A stretch of 46,455 nt of DNA, taken from the NCBI GenBank assembly GCA_031289775.1, contig JAITOY010000066.1, positions 1-46,455 of the forward strand, read 5' to 3'. This document shows positions 1-8,831 of this stretch, piece by piece (the first letter of the stretch is position 1; every line of letters begins with the position of its first letter). The notes beneath the pieces were generated by a model. The model made no database searches. It was not told where the DNA came from and was given only the letters and a program-made list of their open reading frames with translations. The position numbers were made by a program, and so were the translations under genes. Origin of the DNA: Synergistaceae bacterium (GTDB lineage Bacteria > Synergistota > Synergistia > Synergistales > Synergistaceae).

Positions 1-698
1 CCCGCTGAAAAATGGCGCCTCAAAATCTTCTGGGAAGTGTTTCGCCTTGTCAGGCGATCCTCAAAAATGAACTGACAAAGAGATATGAGGGCACAAAACA
101 ACGGCGGCAAAACCCCCGCGAAAACGCGCCGTGATACTTCACCGGCGACAATGTACGGCATATCTGAATCAAAAAACGCCAAGACGACACAGGGGGGAAG
201 ACCTCCTGGACTCTTTGCGGCCTTGAAGTGTCCTTTATCCAACCTCCCGGCCTCTCAATGGCCTCAATGCATCGTTCTTGCGGCCTCCCGGCCTCCCTCC
301 GGCCTTCAAGCCTCCTTTTTCCTGCCTTGGGACACAGAGGGCTTGTCACAGGCGGCGAAAACGAGGCTATGGCACGAGGGGACAACCCGCAATGAGGCTA
401 AATCACCTGCTTTCCCCCGGTTTGACTTTCCTTTTCCGCTGTGTCATGAAGCCTTTACTCTCCCAAGGAGCAAGCCCAGCGAGAGAAGCTCGAAGAGCGC
501 CGGGCATCTTCAAGCTGGAGTCTCCCGATAAGCGTGCCAAAGGAACAATAATCGTCTCAGGAAAATGCTTCACGAATCTCAATAAACGGCGCGAAGTATC
601 AATATCAGGTTCACGCGCGACAGATTTCGTTTCAAAGTCCCGGCCCCGGGAACAGTCTCTGAAAACGGCGCAAAGTATCAATATCCGTCTCAAATGCT
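1..698. other. Gene-poor region with short repeats
   Basis: I see no convincing gene here. The reading frames that are open lack a good ribosome-binding site and have low-complexity, arginine/serine/proline-rich translations. The 12-base string CCTCCCGGCCTC occurs at about 243 and again at about 284. A 23-base unit beginning AAACGGCGC occurs at 584-606 and again at 663-685 with one difference. The first 75 bases are open in frame 1 and could be the tail of a gene that starts outside the window, but this cannot be shown. Confidence 0.5.
584..685. repeat. Pair of 23-bp direct repeats
   Basis: Positions 584-606 and 663-685 carry the same 23-base unit (AAACGGCGC, then g or a, AAGTATCAATATC) with a single mismatch. 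The period is 79 bases. Both copies are preceded by a TCTC string a few bases upstream, so the true repeat may be longer and partly decayed. No gene or known element explains it. Confidence 0.6.
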
Positions 699-1133
699 CT
701 ATATCCGGCGCACTGTCTCAGATTTCGGCTCAACTATACGCTGACATATTTTCGCTGCAGCGATGACAAATAGATGATCTCGCGTGAGACAAGCTGATAG
801 CAATGCCTGGACAAGTTGAAAACCCCAGAGGAGATACAGACCGAAAAAGAAGAGGGGCTGCGGAAGCATCGCGAATACCAGCGAAAATATCAGCGCGAGT
901 GGCAGCACAGACGAAAAGAAAAAGAAGCGATTGACAAAGTTGCGCGCTAAAAGGTAATATAACGACGCTGTTAGACACAAACAGACTGTAAAATACAAAA
1001 TCCACCTTAATATTTTAGAAACTGCTGCCTTGACAGGAATCAACAAAATATTAATGACTATAATAATCTCCGTGGTTTGGGAATCCTTTTCGAATGTGCG
1101 CGCCGCGATATGTACTGACAGCATCCTATGCAC
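699..1133 (-). CDS. Small hydrophobic membrane protein, divergent from citD
   Basis: Unrecognised protein of 144 residues. It has three or four strongly hydrophobic stretches, at roughly residues 22-38, 42-63, 70-90 and 92-115, so it should sit in the inner membrane. Translation from the GTG at 1133 is supported by a GGAGGT ribosome-binding site six bases upstream (1140-1145 on the plus strand). A TATAAT box read on the minus strand lies at 1155-1160, overlapping the -10 of the citDEF promoter. The gene is more AT-rich than its neighbours. The divergent layout suggests a link with citrate metabolism, but nothing in the sequence names a function. The ORF could still be fortuitous. Confidence 0.45.
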   Translation of the reverse strand: MHRMLSVHIAARTFEKDSQTTEIIIVINILLIPVKAAVSKILRWILYFTVCLCLTASLYYLLARNFVNRFFFFSSVLPLALIFSLVFAMLPQPLFFFGLYLLWGFQLVQALLSACLTRDHLFVIAAAKICQRIVEPKSETVRRI

Positions 1134-1139
1134 TAAAAT

Positions 1140-1183
1140 ACCTCCGGGGTTATAATTATACCCGAAAATATATTAAGGAGGGG
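1140..1183. promoter_or_regulatory. Divergent overlapping promoters for citDEF and the 699-1133 gene
   Basis: A short AT-rich core at 1151-1160 contains TATAAT on the plus strand (1151-1156) and TATAAT on the minus strand (1155-1160). Ribosome-binding sites face outward on both sides: GGAGGT on the minus strand (1140-1145) and AAGGAGGGG on the plus strand just before citD. No good -35 hexamer is visible for either direction, which fits promoters that need an activator. The core is flanked by GGGG and CCCG, a weak dyad. Confidence 0.5.
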
Positions 1184-1187
1184 TTCT

Positions 1188-1484
1188 ATGACCATCAGGG
1201 ATAACGCACGGACAGCTCAGGCAGGCACGCTGGAGTCGATGGACTGCCTCGTGACCGTCACTGAGTCCACAGGGGAAAGGCAGATAGAGATCAGCGGCGC
1301 CGCCGTCTCCCGCTTTGCCGGCGCGATGACGAAAAAGGTCAATCAGGTGCTGGACGAACTGGAGGGCAAAACCGAAGCGAAGTCGGTCGTCGTTAGCGTG
1401 CAGGATAACGGCGCGCTCGACATCGTCCTCGGCGCCAGGGTCGAGGCGGCTTACCTGCGCTTAGTGGGAGGCGGCGCATCATGA
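1188..1484 (+). CDS. citD: Citrate lyase gamma subunit (acyl carrier protein)
   Basis: Small acyl carrier protein of citrate lyase, 98 residues, the normal family size. It carries the prosthetic group 2'-(5''-triphosphoribosyl)-3'-dephospho-CoA on a serine. The motif AGTLES near the N-terminus matches the family, and Ser17 is the expected attachment site. The start is supported by AAGGAGGGG about seven bases upstream. The stop overlaps the citE start (ATGA), so the two are translationally coupled. It heads a citD-citE-citF unit for citrate fermentation in the cytoplasm. Confidence 0.93.
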   Translation: MTIRDNARTAQAGTLESMDCLVTVTESTGERQIEISGAAVSRFAGAMTKKVNQVLDELEGKTEAKSVVVSVQDNGALDIVLGARVEAAYLRLVGGGAS

Positions 1485-2365
1485 GACGGACTATGCTCTA
1501 TCTGCCGGGTAACAACCCCAACATGCTGACGCGCGGATATCTTTTCGGGGCGGACGGCTTGGTATTGGATCTCGAGGATTCGGTCTCCGTTAACGAGAAG
1601 GATTCGGCGCGCATTCTCGTCAGGGAGATTTTAAAACGCGGCGCCTTCGGGGAATGTGAGGTGACTGTGAGAATCAACGGTCTCGACACCGCCTTCTGGC
1701 GTGACGACGTGGCCGCCATCGTTCCGCACGGCGTTCACGGGGTGAGAGTCCCTAAGGTCGAGAGCGTCGGAACCATAAAGGCGCTCGACGAGGAACTGTC
1801 CTCTGTCGAATCCGCCGCTTCCCTCCCGGCCGGCGTCACGAAGATATTCTGCCTTCTCGAGACCGCTCTCGGCGTCTGGCGGGCATACGATATAGCGAGC
1901 GCCTCCCCAAGGGTGACCGCAATCATCCCAGGAGGCGAGGATCTCACGGCCGACCTGAGAACGAACCGCAGCGCGAGCGGCGTCGAACTCGAGTGGACGA
2001 GAAGGATGTTGATCGTAGCGGCACGCGCGGCGGGAGTGGACGCGCTCGACACGGTATACCCGAGGATAACGGACGACGAAGGGCTTCGCCGCGAGGCCGA
2101 GTTTATAAAGCAGCTTGGATATGACGGCAAGAGCGTGATTCACCCCAACCAGATACCGATAGTCCACGAGGTCTTCACCCCCTCGGAAGCTGAAATAGAA
2201 AAAGCGCGAAAGATCGTATCTGCCGCGAAGGACGCAACTCGGCGCGGACTTGGAGCGATATCTGTGGATGGCCGCATGGTCGACCTCCCAGTCGTTCGCA
2301 GGGCCGAGTTCACGCTCGCTCGCGCCGGCATTACGGACAACGAACAGAGGGGGCAGGAAAAATGA
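1481..2365 (+). CDS. citE: Citrate lyase beta subunit (citryl-ACP lyase)
   Basis: Cleaves citryl-ACP to oxaloacetate and regenerates acetyl-ACP. The 294-residue protein begins MRRTMLYLPGNNP and contains the conserved aldolase-like barrel motifs GLVLDLEDSV (about residues 26-35), a VRINGLD strand, and the GGEDLTADL segment that in this family contributes the Mg-binding and substrate-binding acids. The C-terminal GYDGKSVIHPNQI motif is also typical of the CitE/CitE-like family. It overlaps citD and citF by ATGA at both ends. Coupling to a true citD and citF makes it the lyase subunit and not a malyl-CoA or citramalyl-CoA lyase paralogue. Confidence 0.93.
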   Translation: MRRTMLYLPGNNPNMLTRGYLFGADGLVLDLEDSVSVNEKDSARILVREILKRGAFGECEVTVRINGLDTAFWRDDVAAIVPHGVHGVRVPKVESVGTIKALDEELSSVESAASLPAGVTKIFCLLETALGVWRAYDIASASPRVTAIIPGGEDLTADLRTNRSASGVELEWTRRMLIVAARAAGVDALDTVYPRITDDEGLRREAEFIKQLGYDGKSVIHPNQIPIVHEVFTPSEAEIEKARKIVSAAKDATRRGLGAISVDGRMVDLPVVRRAEFTLARAGITDNEQRGQEK

Positions 2366-3930
2366 CGCTCAATACTGTACAGCGAGACATCCCGTCCCAC
2401 ATCGACGGATACGGAAACACTGCCGAAAAACTCTACTCCGGCGCGTTCGAACGCATGCCGGAGGGCTTCGGCCGGGGCGGAAGGATAAGGGCTGTGACCC
2501 CGAACGACCGAGCGAAGCTGCTAAGCGGCGTAAGCGAAGCGATATCAGCGTCCGGCCTCAAAAGCGGGATGACGATATCATTTCACCATCACCTCCGAAA
2601 CGGCGATTATATTGTGAATCAGGTCATAGAGGCCTGCGCGTCGAGCGGCATCCGCGACCTCACCATCTTCCCAACTGCCCTCTTCGGCATCCACAAGGAT
2701 ATCATCCCGCACATCAAAAGAGGGGTGATAAGGCGTATCATGGGGTCAGTCAACGGCCCTATAGGGGCGCTCGTCTCAGAGGGCGGCATGGAGATCCCCG
2801 TTGTCCTGCGAAGCCATGGCGGGAGGGCCAGGGCCGTCATGTCAGGAGATGTCCACATAGACGTTGCCTTCATAGCGGCGCCGGTCGCCGACATCGGCGG
2901 CAATATCTCCGGACGGATAGGGAAATCCGCATGCGGGTCGATAGGTTACGCGTTCACGGACGCACTTCACGCTGACTGCGTCGTCGCCCTCACGGACAAC
3001 CTCCAGCACTATCCGATCGCGCCGGTATCCATACCCGGAACCTGCGTCGATTTTGTCGCACAGGTCGGGAGCATCGGCGACCCTGCCGGGATTGTCTCGG
3101 GTACGACCCGTGTTACGCGCGACCCGCTTCGTCTGCTCATTGCGAAATACGCGTCAAAACTGATAGAGACGTCACAATATTTCCGGGACGGCATAAATTT
3201 CCAGACAGGCGCCGGCGGCATCCCGCTCGCCGTCACGGCTTTCATGAAGGAAGCCATGAAGAATCGGCACATAAGGGGCGGATTTGGACTTGGGGGCATA
3301 ACCGGCTACTTCGTGGACATGCTGAAGGAGGGCCTGCTCAAAAAACTCATGGACGTGCAGTCTTTCGACGAAGAGGCTGTGAAGTCGATCGCGTCCGACC
3401 CGAGACACATAGAAATATCTGCCGACTGGTACGCGAACCCGTGGAACTGCGGCGCCGCAGTGAACTGGCTCGATGTTGTCATCCTTGGCGCGACGGAGCT
3501 CGACACCGATTTTAACGCAAACGTCAACACGGAGGCCGACGGTTCGCTGCTGCATGGCATTGGTGGTCATCAGGACACGGCGGCCGGCGCGAAGCTGACG
3601 ATAATCGCGCAGCCCCTTATGCGCGGCCGCATACCGTGTCTCGTCGACAAGGTTCACACCGTGACTACCCCAGGCGAGGTCGTGGACGCGCTCGTCACGG
3701 AGTATGGCATCACGATCAACCCAAACCGTCCGGATCTCATAGACGCGTGCAAGGAGGCGAAAGGGGGCGACGAACTGCCGCTCGTGCCTGTCGACGAGCT
3801 CCGCGCCCGCGCTCGCGAGATGAGCGGCGCCATGGAGCCAGTTTGGCAGGATGAGAGAATTGTCGGCATCGTGGAGTGGCGCGACGGAACCATCATCGAC
3901 GTGATACGCCAGATACGTTCGGCCCGCTGA
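2362..3930 (+). CDS. citF: Citrate lyase alpha subunit (citrate:acetyl-ACP transferase)
   Basis: Exchanges acetyl-ACP for citryl-ACP, the first half-reaction of citrate lyase. At 522 residues it is the usual size for CitF. Recognisable parts are the TISFHHHLRNGD segment near residue 70, the GGNISGRIGKSACGSIGYA stretch and the later GGHQDTAAGAKLTI motif typical of this CoA-transferase-like family. It starts by ATGA overlap with citE and ends the operon. The ligase citC and the prosthetic-group genes citX and citG are not in the window, so activation must depend on genes elsewhere. It converges on lysA 18 bases downstream with no clear terminator. Confidence 0.93.
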   Translation: MTLNTVQRDIPSHIDGYGNTAEKLYSGAFERMPEGFGRGGRIRAVTPNDRAKLLSGVSEAISASGLKSGMTISFHHHLRNGDYIVNQVIEACASSGIRDLTIFPTALFGIHKDIIPHIKRGVIRRIMGSVNGPIGALVSEGGMEIPVVLRSHGGRARAVMSGDVHIDVAFIAAPVADIGGNISGRIGKSACGSIGYAFTDALHADCVVALTDNLQHYPIAPVSIPGTCVDFVAQVGSIGDPAGIVSGTTRVTRDPLRLLIAKYASKLIETSQYFRDGINFQTGAGGIPLAVTAFMKEAMKNRHIRGGFGLGGITGYFVDMLKEGLLKKLMDVQSFDEEAVKSIASDPRHIEISADWYANPWNCGAAVNWLDVVILGATELDTDFNANVNTEADGSLLHGIGGHQDTAAGAKLTIIAQPLMRGRIPCLVDKVHTVTTPGEVVDALVTEYGITINPNRPDLIDACKEAKGGDELPLVPVDELRARAREMSGAMEPVWQDERIVGIVEWRDGTIIDVIRQIRSAR

Positions 3931-3948
3931 AGCGGTGAAAATATAATT

Positions 3949-5205
3949 TTAGATATCTCCAGCGAACATCGCCGCGAAACTCTGACGTCGGACGGAAAGC
4001 CTCGGTTTTCCGTCCTTTATCATTACAATGGCCGGTATCGTGTTTTTGTTGTAGTTGTTGGCCATGGTGTGATTATACGCGCCTGTTCCTAGCACGGCTA
4101 TTATGTCACCTCTCGCCGCCCTCGGTAGCGCGATGTCGTGAATCAAGACATCGCCGCTCTCGCAGCACTTCCCCGCTATCGTGACAGTCTCCTCGGGCGG
4201 GACGCCGAATTTGTTCGCTAGCACGGCCTCGTACTTCGCGTCGTAGAGGGCTGGCCTCGGGTTGTCCGGGAACCCCCCGTCGACGCCGATATATGTCCTT
4301 CCTCCCGGTATCCGCTTCACACTACCGACAGTGTACAGCGTTATGCCGGCCTCAGCCGTGACCCACCGTCCCGGCTCCACGATAAGCGCCGGCATCGTCA
4401 TCCCGCTCTCTTTGCAGAATTTTCCTACGCACTCCGTCATACCGCAGATAAACTCGGCTATCGGCTGCGGCGAGTCATTGTCTGTGTACCTGACGCCGAA
4501 ACCGCCGCCCATGTCGAGGGTACGCGCCTCGAAACCGTTCGTGTCTCGAAGCTTCAGCATCATGGTGAGAATGACGCGAAGAGCCTCTACGTGGGCACTG
4601 TTGTCCATGCACTGGGAGCCGACGTGAAAATGAAAACCGTCGAGCGAGACGTTCTTAAAAACCCCGCAGAGCGAGATCGCTTCCGTGACCGACGAAAGAG
4701 AAAGACCGAACTTTGAGTCGGCGCCTCCGGTGGAGATATGTCTGTGGGTGTGCCCCTCGACACCGGGCGCGACTCTTATGAGGACGTGCGCCTTGACGCC
4801 GGCGAGACGCGCTCTGGCGTCTATCAGTTCTATCTCCTCTACGCTGTCACTCACGAACTTGCCGACGCCGTACTCTATCCCCCGGGTTATCTCGAGCTCA
4901 GTCTTGCTGTTGCCGTGAAACGCGATCCGTTCAGGGGGGAAGGCCATCTCGCGAGCGAGGTAGAGCTCGCCCTCGGAGACGACGTCAAGCCCGGCGCCCT
5001 CCCTAGTCAAAATACGCAACATGTCCTTCGTGAGGAAGGACTTTGCCGCGAAAAACGTCGCGCGATCCGCTCGACCTCCCTCGAAACAGCTCTTGATCTC
5101 CCGCAGCCTCCGAGTTATCTCGTCCTCAGACATAACGTACAGGGGCGTGCCATACTTTTCGGCCAGTTCAACCGCGTCGACTCCGCAGAACGTGTAATTG
5201 CCCAT
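3949..5205 (-). CDS. lysA: Diaminopimelate decarboxylase
   Basis: PLP enzyme that decarboxylates meso-diaminopimelate to L-lysine, the last step of lysine synthesis. It is 418 residues, normal for LysA. The PLP lysine is Lys55 in FFAAKS. Further family marks are HFHVGSQ in the alanine-racemase-like barrel, VEPGRW, and CCESGD near the C-terminus, which supplies the catalytic cysteine and substrate-binding acids. The start has a GGAGGCGAC ribosome-binding site. The gene stands alone, divergent from cobB. No lysine riboswitch is apparent in the upstream 226 bases. Related decarboxylases for other diamino acids share these motifs, so the substrate is inferred. Confidence 0.9.
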   Translation of the reverse strand: MGNYTFCGVDAVELAEKYGTPLYVMSEDEITRRLREIKSCFEGGRADRATFFAAKSFLTKDMLRILTREGAGLDVVSEGELYLAREMAFPPERIAFHGNSKTELEITRGIEYGVGKFVSDSVEEIELIDARARLAGVKAHVLIRVAPGVEGHTHRHISTGGADSKFGLSLSSVTEAISLCGVFKNVSLDGFHFHVGSQCMDNSAHVEALRVILTMMLKLRDTNGFEARTLDMGGGFGVRYTDNDSPQPIAEFICGMTECVGKFCKESGMTMPALIVEPGRWVTAEAGITLYTVGSVKRIPGGRTYIGVDGGFPDNPRPALYDAKYEAVLANKFGVPPEETVTIAGKCCESGDVLIHDIALPRAARGDIIAVLGTGAYNHTMANNYNKNTIPAIVMIKDGKPRLSVRRQSFAAMFAGDI

Positions 5206-5379
5206 ACCGTCGCCTCCAAAAAACGCGTAATATGCGGGTTCTCCCTGCTGAAACTAAGTATAACCCTGTCCTTGGGAATAACTTTCACACGCCGCCTCAC
5301 ACTCTTTCAACTTCGCCCTGATCCGCAACCCAAAAATTAAAAAATTAAAAAATCTTAAGGAGAAACACCAGTGCCAGCG

Positions 5380-5407
5380 AGTATAGCATATTTTTACATG
5401 GTATACT
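5380..5407 (+). promoter_or_regulatory. cobB promoter with overlapping inverted repeat
   Basis: An extended -10 element TGGTATACT ends at 5407, about 25 bases before the cobB start. It forms the right arm of an inverted repeat: AGTATAGCAT at 5380-5389 pairs with ATGGTATACT at 5398-5407, nine of ten positions matching, spacer eight bases. A repressor bound here would cover the -10. The upstream 5333-5355 stretch is a run of AAAAATTA-like blocks, which may be bent DNA. No regulator can be named. Confidence 0.45.
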
Positions 5408-5431
5408 TTCCTACGAGGGGGCGATTGAACT

Positions 5432-6181
5432 ATGGACGCGAAAAAACAAAGCGGCGAACTGGCGGAAATAGCCTCCCGGATGGCCGCGTCCGGGAATAAA
5501 ACCGTGATATTTACGGGCGCAGGGATGAGCACCGACTCCGGCCTGCCAGACTTTCGCTCTAAAGACGGGCTCTGGAAAAACGTCGACCCGATGGAACTTG
5601 CGACGTATCAGGCTATGCGAGGCGACTACGTTACATTTCACAGCTTTTACTCCCACAGGTTTGAACAGATGAAGGACGCCCGTCCGAACGCAGGACACAA
5701 GATACTGGCCGACTGGGAGGGACGCAGTCTCATCGATTGTATCATCACTCAGAACATAGACGGTCTGCACGCCGACGCGGGGTCGAAAAAAATTTACGAG
5801 CTGCACGGTTCCGTCGGCAAAGTGCGCTGTATGGAGTGCGGCGCGCCTTCGACGCAGGCGGCTTTTATAGCGGGCTCTCCCTGCGAGTGCGGAGGGAAGC
5901 TGAGACCTGGCGTGGTGCTGTTTGGCGAGAGCCTCCCCGAGGACGCCATGGACGCCTCGTGGACTGCCTCGGAGGCCGCCGGCGTTTTTATAGTCCTCGG
6001 ATCGTCACTGAACGTCTCACCGGCAAATCAGTTCCCGGCGATAGCGAGGCGGGCAGGAGCGCTCGTCGCCATCTGCAACCGTGACGTCACGCACATGGAT
6101 GACATAGCTCACTACAGAACACACGAGGGAATATCTGATTTTCTCACCGGGCTCGACGGGATAATCAGCGCGGCGCGTTGA
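5432..6181 (+). CDS. cobB: NAD-dependent protein deacylase (sirtuin)
   Basis: Removes acetyl or other acyl groups from lysines using NAD+. The 249-residue protein carries all sirtuin marks: GAGMSTDSGLPDFRS for NAD binding, TQNIDGLH with the catalytic histidine in YELHGSV, a zinc-binding set CMECG and CECGG, VVLFGESLP, and GSSLNVSPAN. A GAGGGGG ribosome-binding site precedes the ATG at 5432. It is monocistronic, with pgm 145 bases downstream. Acyl-chain preference cannot be told from sequence alone. Confidence 0.93.
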   Translation: MDAKKQSGELAEIASRMAASGNKTVIFTGAGMSTDSGLPDFRSKDGLWKNVDPMELATYQAMRGDYVTFHSFYSHRFEQMKDARPNAGHKILADWEGRSLIDCIITQNIDGLHADAGSKKIYELHGSVGKVRCMECGAPSTQAAFIAGSPCECGGKLRPGVVLFGESLPEDAMDASWTASEAAGVFIVLGSSLNVSPANQFPAIARRAGALVAICNRDVTHMDDIAHYRTHEGISDFLTGLDGIISAAR

Positions 6182-6326
6182 GGGATTGTGAAGAAATATA
6201 ATATTTTGTTTTCTCTCTTTCTTACTATCTTCAGCACTTTCCCCTCTGGTCAGAGTTTAAATAAAGATATAAATTAATAGCGACAAATTATCGCCCACTA
6301 AAATTCTTCGAAGGAGGCTTAAGATC

Positions 6327-7961
6327 ATGGTAATATCCAAGCTTGCGGGAAAAAAAGCGCCAAAGGAGATGCTTGTGAACATTCCTCGCCTCGTCTCGTC
6401 GTATTACACGGAGGCGCCAGACCCGGAGAACGCCTCCGAGGCGGTTGCGTTCGGCACGTCCGGACACAGAGGCTCCTCGTTCAAAAAGAGTTTCACCGAG
6501 TCGCACATATTGGCGATATGCCAGGCGACTGCAGAACTCAGAAAGAAATCTGGCATCACCGGGCCGCTGTTTATAGGCATGGACACCCATGCGCTCTCCG
6601 AACCGGCTATGCGTACGGCTATCGAGGTTTTGGCGGCAAACGACGTTGAATTGAGGGTGCAGGAGGGCTTCGGATATACTCCGACGCCTGTCATATCGCA
6701 CGCTATCCTCGGCTGGAACAGAAAACACCCGGAGTCCAGCGCCGATGGCATAGTCATAACCCCGTCGCACAACCCTCCAGAGGACGGCGGCATCAAATAC
6801 AACCCCCCGTCTGGCGGGCCGGCGTCGCCTGACGTGACGGGCAAAATACAGAAACGCGCGAACGAACTGATTAAAAAAAATCTCAAGGGCATAAAACGCC
6901 TGCCGTTCGCAGATGCGATCGCTAAGGAGACCACAAAATTCATAGACTACGTCATCCCATACGTCAAGGATCTCGCGAACATCGTGGACATGAATAAAAT
7001 AGCGAAAACTCACATAAGAATCGGAGTAGACCCAATGGGCGGATCCGGCATAGCCTTCTGGACCCCCATTACGGACATCTACAAGCTCGACCTGCACGTC
7101 GTGAACAATTACGTCGACCCGACGTTCTCGTTCATGTCGCTCGACTGGGATGGGAAAATCCGCATGGATTGCTCGTCGCCTTACGCCATGGCCGGCCTTC
7201 TCGAACACAAGGACATGTTCGGCATCTCGTTCGGAAACGACACGGACTATGACCGCCACGGGATCGTGACGGACGAAGGCCTGATGGATCCGAACGCTTT
7301 TCTCGCGGTGGCGTCGAATTACCTCATGACCCACAGGAAGGGATGGAGCAAGGATGCCCGTATTGGAAAGACCCTCGTCTCCAGTTCCATCATCGATCGC
7401 TCCGCAGCCGCTATAGGCAGGCAGGTCTGCGAGGTGCCGGTCGGCTTCAAATGGTTTGTGGATGGCCTCATAGACGGTTCGTTCGGTTTCGTAGGGGAGG
7501 AGAGCGCCGGGGCGTCGTTCCTGAGGATGGACGGCACGACGTGGACTACGGACAAGGATGGCTTCGTGATGGATCTTTTGGCAGCCGAGATAATGGCCGT
7601 GACGGATCTCACCCCGTCGCGCCATTACCGCGAGCTGACAGCCAAGTTCGGCAAACCGTTCTACCAGCGCATCGACGCTCCCGCAACGCCGGAGCAAAAG
7701 GCGAAGCTGAAAAAACTCTCTCCCTCGGACGTGAGGGCCAAAAAACTGGCTGGCGAGCCAATCACAGCCCTCTTGACGAAGGCGCCCGGCAACGACCAGC
7801 CAATTGACGGCATGAAGGTCGTCACGGCAAATGGCTGGTTCGCTGCACGGCCGTCTGGCACGGAGGATGTGTACAAGATATATGCGGAGAGCTTTAAGAG
7901 CGAGGAACACTTGAAAAAAATCCAGCAAGAGGCACAGGACATAGTTTCAGCGAGCCTGTGA
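6327..7961 (+). CDS. pgm: Phosphoglucomutase (alpha-D-glucose phosphate-specific)
   Basis: Interconverts glucose 1-phosphate and glucose 6-phosphate, feeding glycogen and cell-envelope sugar synthesis. The 544-residue length and the pattern fit the E. coli Pgm type. The phosphoserine loop is [20 protein letters not shown] (about residues 149-168). The Mg-binding loop is in [10 protein letters not shown], the sugar-binding part in [12 protein letters not shown], and the phosphate-binding loop in [12 protein letters not shown] near the C-terminus. AAGGAGG lies nine bases before the ATG. It ends before a hairpin at 7977-8017. Confidence 0.95.
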   Translation: MVISKLAGKKAPKEMLVNIPRLVSSYYTEAPDPENASEAVAFGTSGHRGSSFKKSFTESHILAICQATAELRKKSGITGPLFIGMDTHALSEPAMRTAIEVLAANDVELRVQEGFGYTPTPVISHAILGWNRKHPESSADGIVITPSHNPPEDGGIKYNPPSGGPASPDVTGKIQKRANELIKKNLKGIKRLPFADAIAKETTKFIDYVIPYVKDLANIVDMNKIAKTHIRIGVDPMGGSGIAFWTPITDIYKLDLHVVNNYVDPTFSFMSLDWDGKIRMDCSSPYAMAGLLEHKDMFGISFGNDTDYDRHGIVTDEGLMDPNAFLAVASNYLMTHRKGWSKDARIGKTLVSSSIIDRSAAAIGRQVCEVPVGFKWFVDGLIDGSFGFVGEESAGASFLRMDGTTWTTDKDGFVMDLLAAEIMAVTDLTPSRHYRELTAKFGKPFYQRIDAPATPEQKAKLKKLSPSDVRAKKLAGEPITALLTKAPGNDQPIDGMKVVTANGWFAARPSGTEDVYKIYAESFKSEEHLKKIQQEAQDIVSASL

Positions 7962-7976
7962 AACAACGTTAAACGT

Positions 7977-8017
7977 GAGAACAACGCCGGGTTGGTTATC
8001 GCCCTGGCGTCGTTCTC
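7977..8017. terminator. Hairpin between convergent genes
   Basis: GAGAACAACGCC at 7977-7988 pairs with GGCGTCGTTCTC at 8006-8017, eleven of twelve positions. The odd position is an A-C mismatch on the plus strand but a G-U pair on the minus strand. There is no clear U-tract on either side. Its place between pgm (+) and the 8032-8361 gene (-) suggests a shared terminator. Confidence 0.55.
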
Positions 8018-8031
8018 TAATATACAGGCTG

Positions 8032-8361
8032 TCACTTCCTGAGACATTTTACGTACTTTATCACCCTTGTCAAACTGAAGACCAGCAACGCAAAAACTCC
8101 GCCCACGAGAATCAGAATCCCCGGCCAGAAAATTTCCTCCCCGACTCTAGTGCTGGCGGCAAAAAACTGGGCAAACCTGCCCAGCGCCATTACACAGCAA
8201 AAAAATATCAGAGTCCACCTCGCTAAATTCTTGATGAAAATCCCTTTGGCGATCGTTTCGCGCAAATTCGCCCCCCCATTACGCAGAAAAGGGCCAGCAT
8301 TTATCCTGAAGGCCCTCGTCCATAAAGGTGAATCTCCTAACTCGGCTCTCGAAACTTTCAA
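8032..8361 (-). CDS. Small two-helix membrane protein after flgC
   Basis: Unrecognised. Up to 109 residues from a TTG at 8361, which has no ribosome-binding site. An internal TTG preceded by a run of seven G residues would give a shorter protein beginning MRETIAKG. Two hydrophobic segments (about residues 47-66 and 80-98 of the long form) predict a small inner-membrane protein with a short basic tail. It lies 17 bases after flgC on the same strand, the position held by fliE in Bacillus, but it does not look like FliE. Whether it is flagellar is unknown. Confidence 0.5.
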   Translation of the reverse strand: MKVSRAELGDSPLWTRAFRINAGPFLRNGGANLRETIAKGIFIKNLARWTLIFFCCVMALGRFAQFFAASTRVGEEIFWPGILILVGGVFALLVFSLTRVIKYVKCLRK

Positions 8362-8378
8362 GCGTTATTGAAAAACGA

Positions 8379-8831
8379 CTAACTTCTCATTATGTCGAGC
8401 CCGCCGCTCCAGAGGGTCTTGCCTGTCTCTACTACCGACAGGTTCGCCTCATAGGCTCGGCTCGCGACCATCATGTCGGTCATCTCGCGCACGACGTTTA
8501 CATTCGGATAGGCTACGTAGCCATCTTCGTTCGCATCCGGGTGATCCGGCTGGTAGGCGAGGCGAGGCGGAGTCGGGTCAACGGCGATGTCCGTCACCTT
8601 CACTCCGGAGGCCGAATAAAGGCCAAACCAGCCCTTCTTGATCCGGTTATCCTGAGCGCCGATGGCCTCCATAAGACGCTGGTTGAAAATAGGAACCCTG
8701 CGGACGTAAGGCCCCCCGTCCGGCGTTCGCGTCGTGTTGACGTTCGCGAGATTTCCAGAGATCGTGTCCATCCATAGACGATTGGCCGTAAGACCGCTGC
8801 CGGCTATGTCAATCGAACGAAAAATTCTCAT
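8379..8831 (-). CDS. flgC: Flagellar basal-body rod protein FlgC
   Basis: Proximal rod protein of 150 residues. The N-terminal segment RSIDIAGSGLTANRLWMDTI, followed by SGNLANVNTTRTPDGGPYVR, is the rod/hook N-terminal signature, with the FlgC-specific PYVRR. The C-terminal helix carries MTDMMVASRAYEANLSVVETGK. It is exported by the flagellar type III system, so it has no signal peptide. Its start overlaps the flgB stop (TAATG), which implies coupled translation. Confidence 0.94.
   Translation of the reverse strand: MRIFRSIDIAGSGLTANRLWMDTISGNLANVNTTRTPDGGPYVRRVPIFNQRLMEAIGAQDNRIKKGWFGLYSASGVKVTDIAVDPTPPRLAYQPDHPDANEDGYVAYPNVNVVREMTDMMVASRAYEANLSVVETGKTLWSGGLDIMRS

Noticed and set aside
1-75. 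Open frame at the left edge ending in TGA at 73-75, possibly the tail of a gene
   Set aside because: Only 24 codons, no recognisable motif, and nothing before the edge to test it.
278-766. 162-codon plus-strand frame in the leader
   Set aside because: Low-complexity translation, no ribosome-binding site, crosses the repeats and the end of the membrane-protein gene.
4738-5340. 200-codon plus-strand frame opposite lysA
   Set aside because: Shadow of lysA on the other strand; no motif or start signal.
5206-5431. Possible lysine riboswitch upstream of lysA
   Set aside because: The region is too short and lacks the conserved lysine-riboswitch helices.
6288-7928. 546-codon minus-strand frame opposite pgm
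   Set aside because: Long only because of the high GC content; pgm on the plus strand carries all family motifs.
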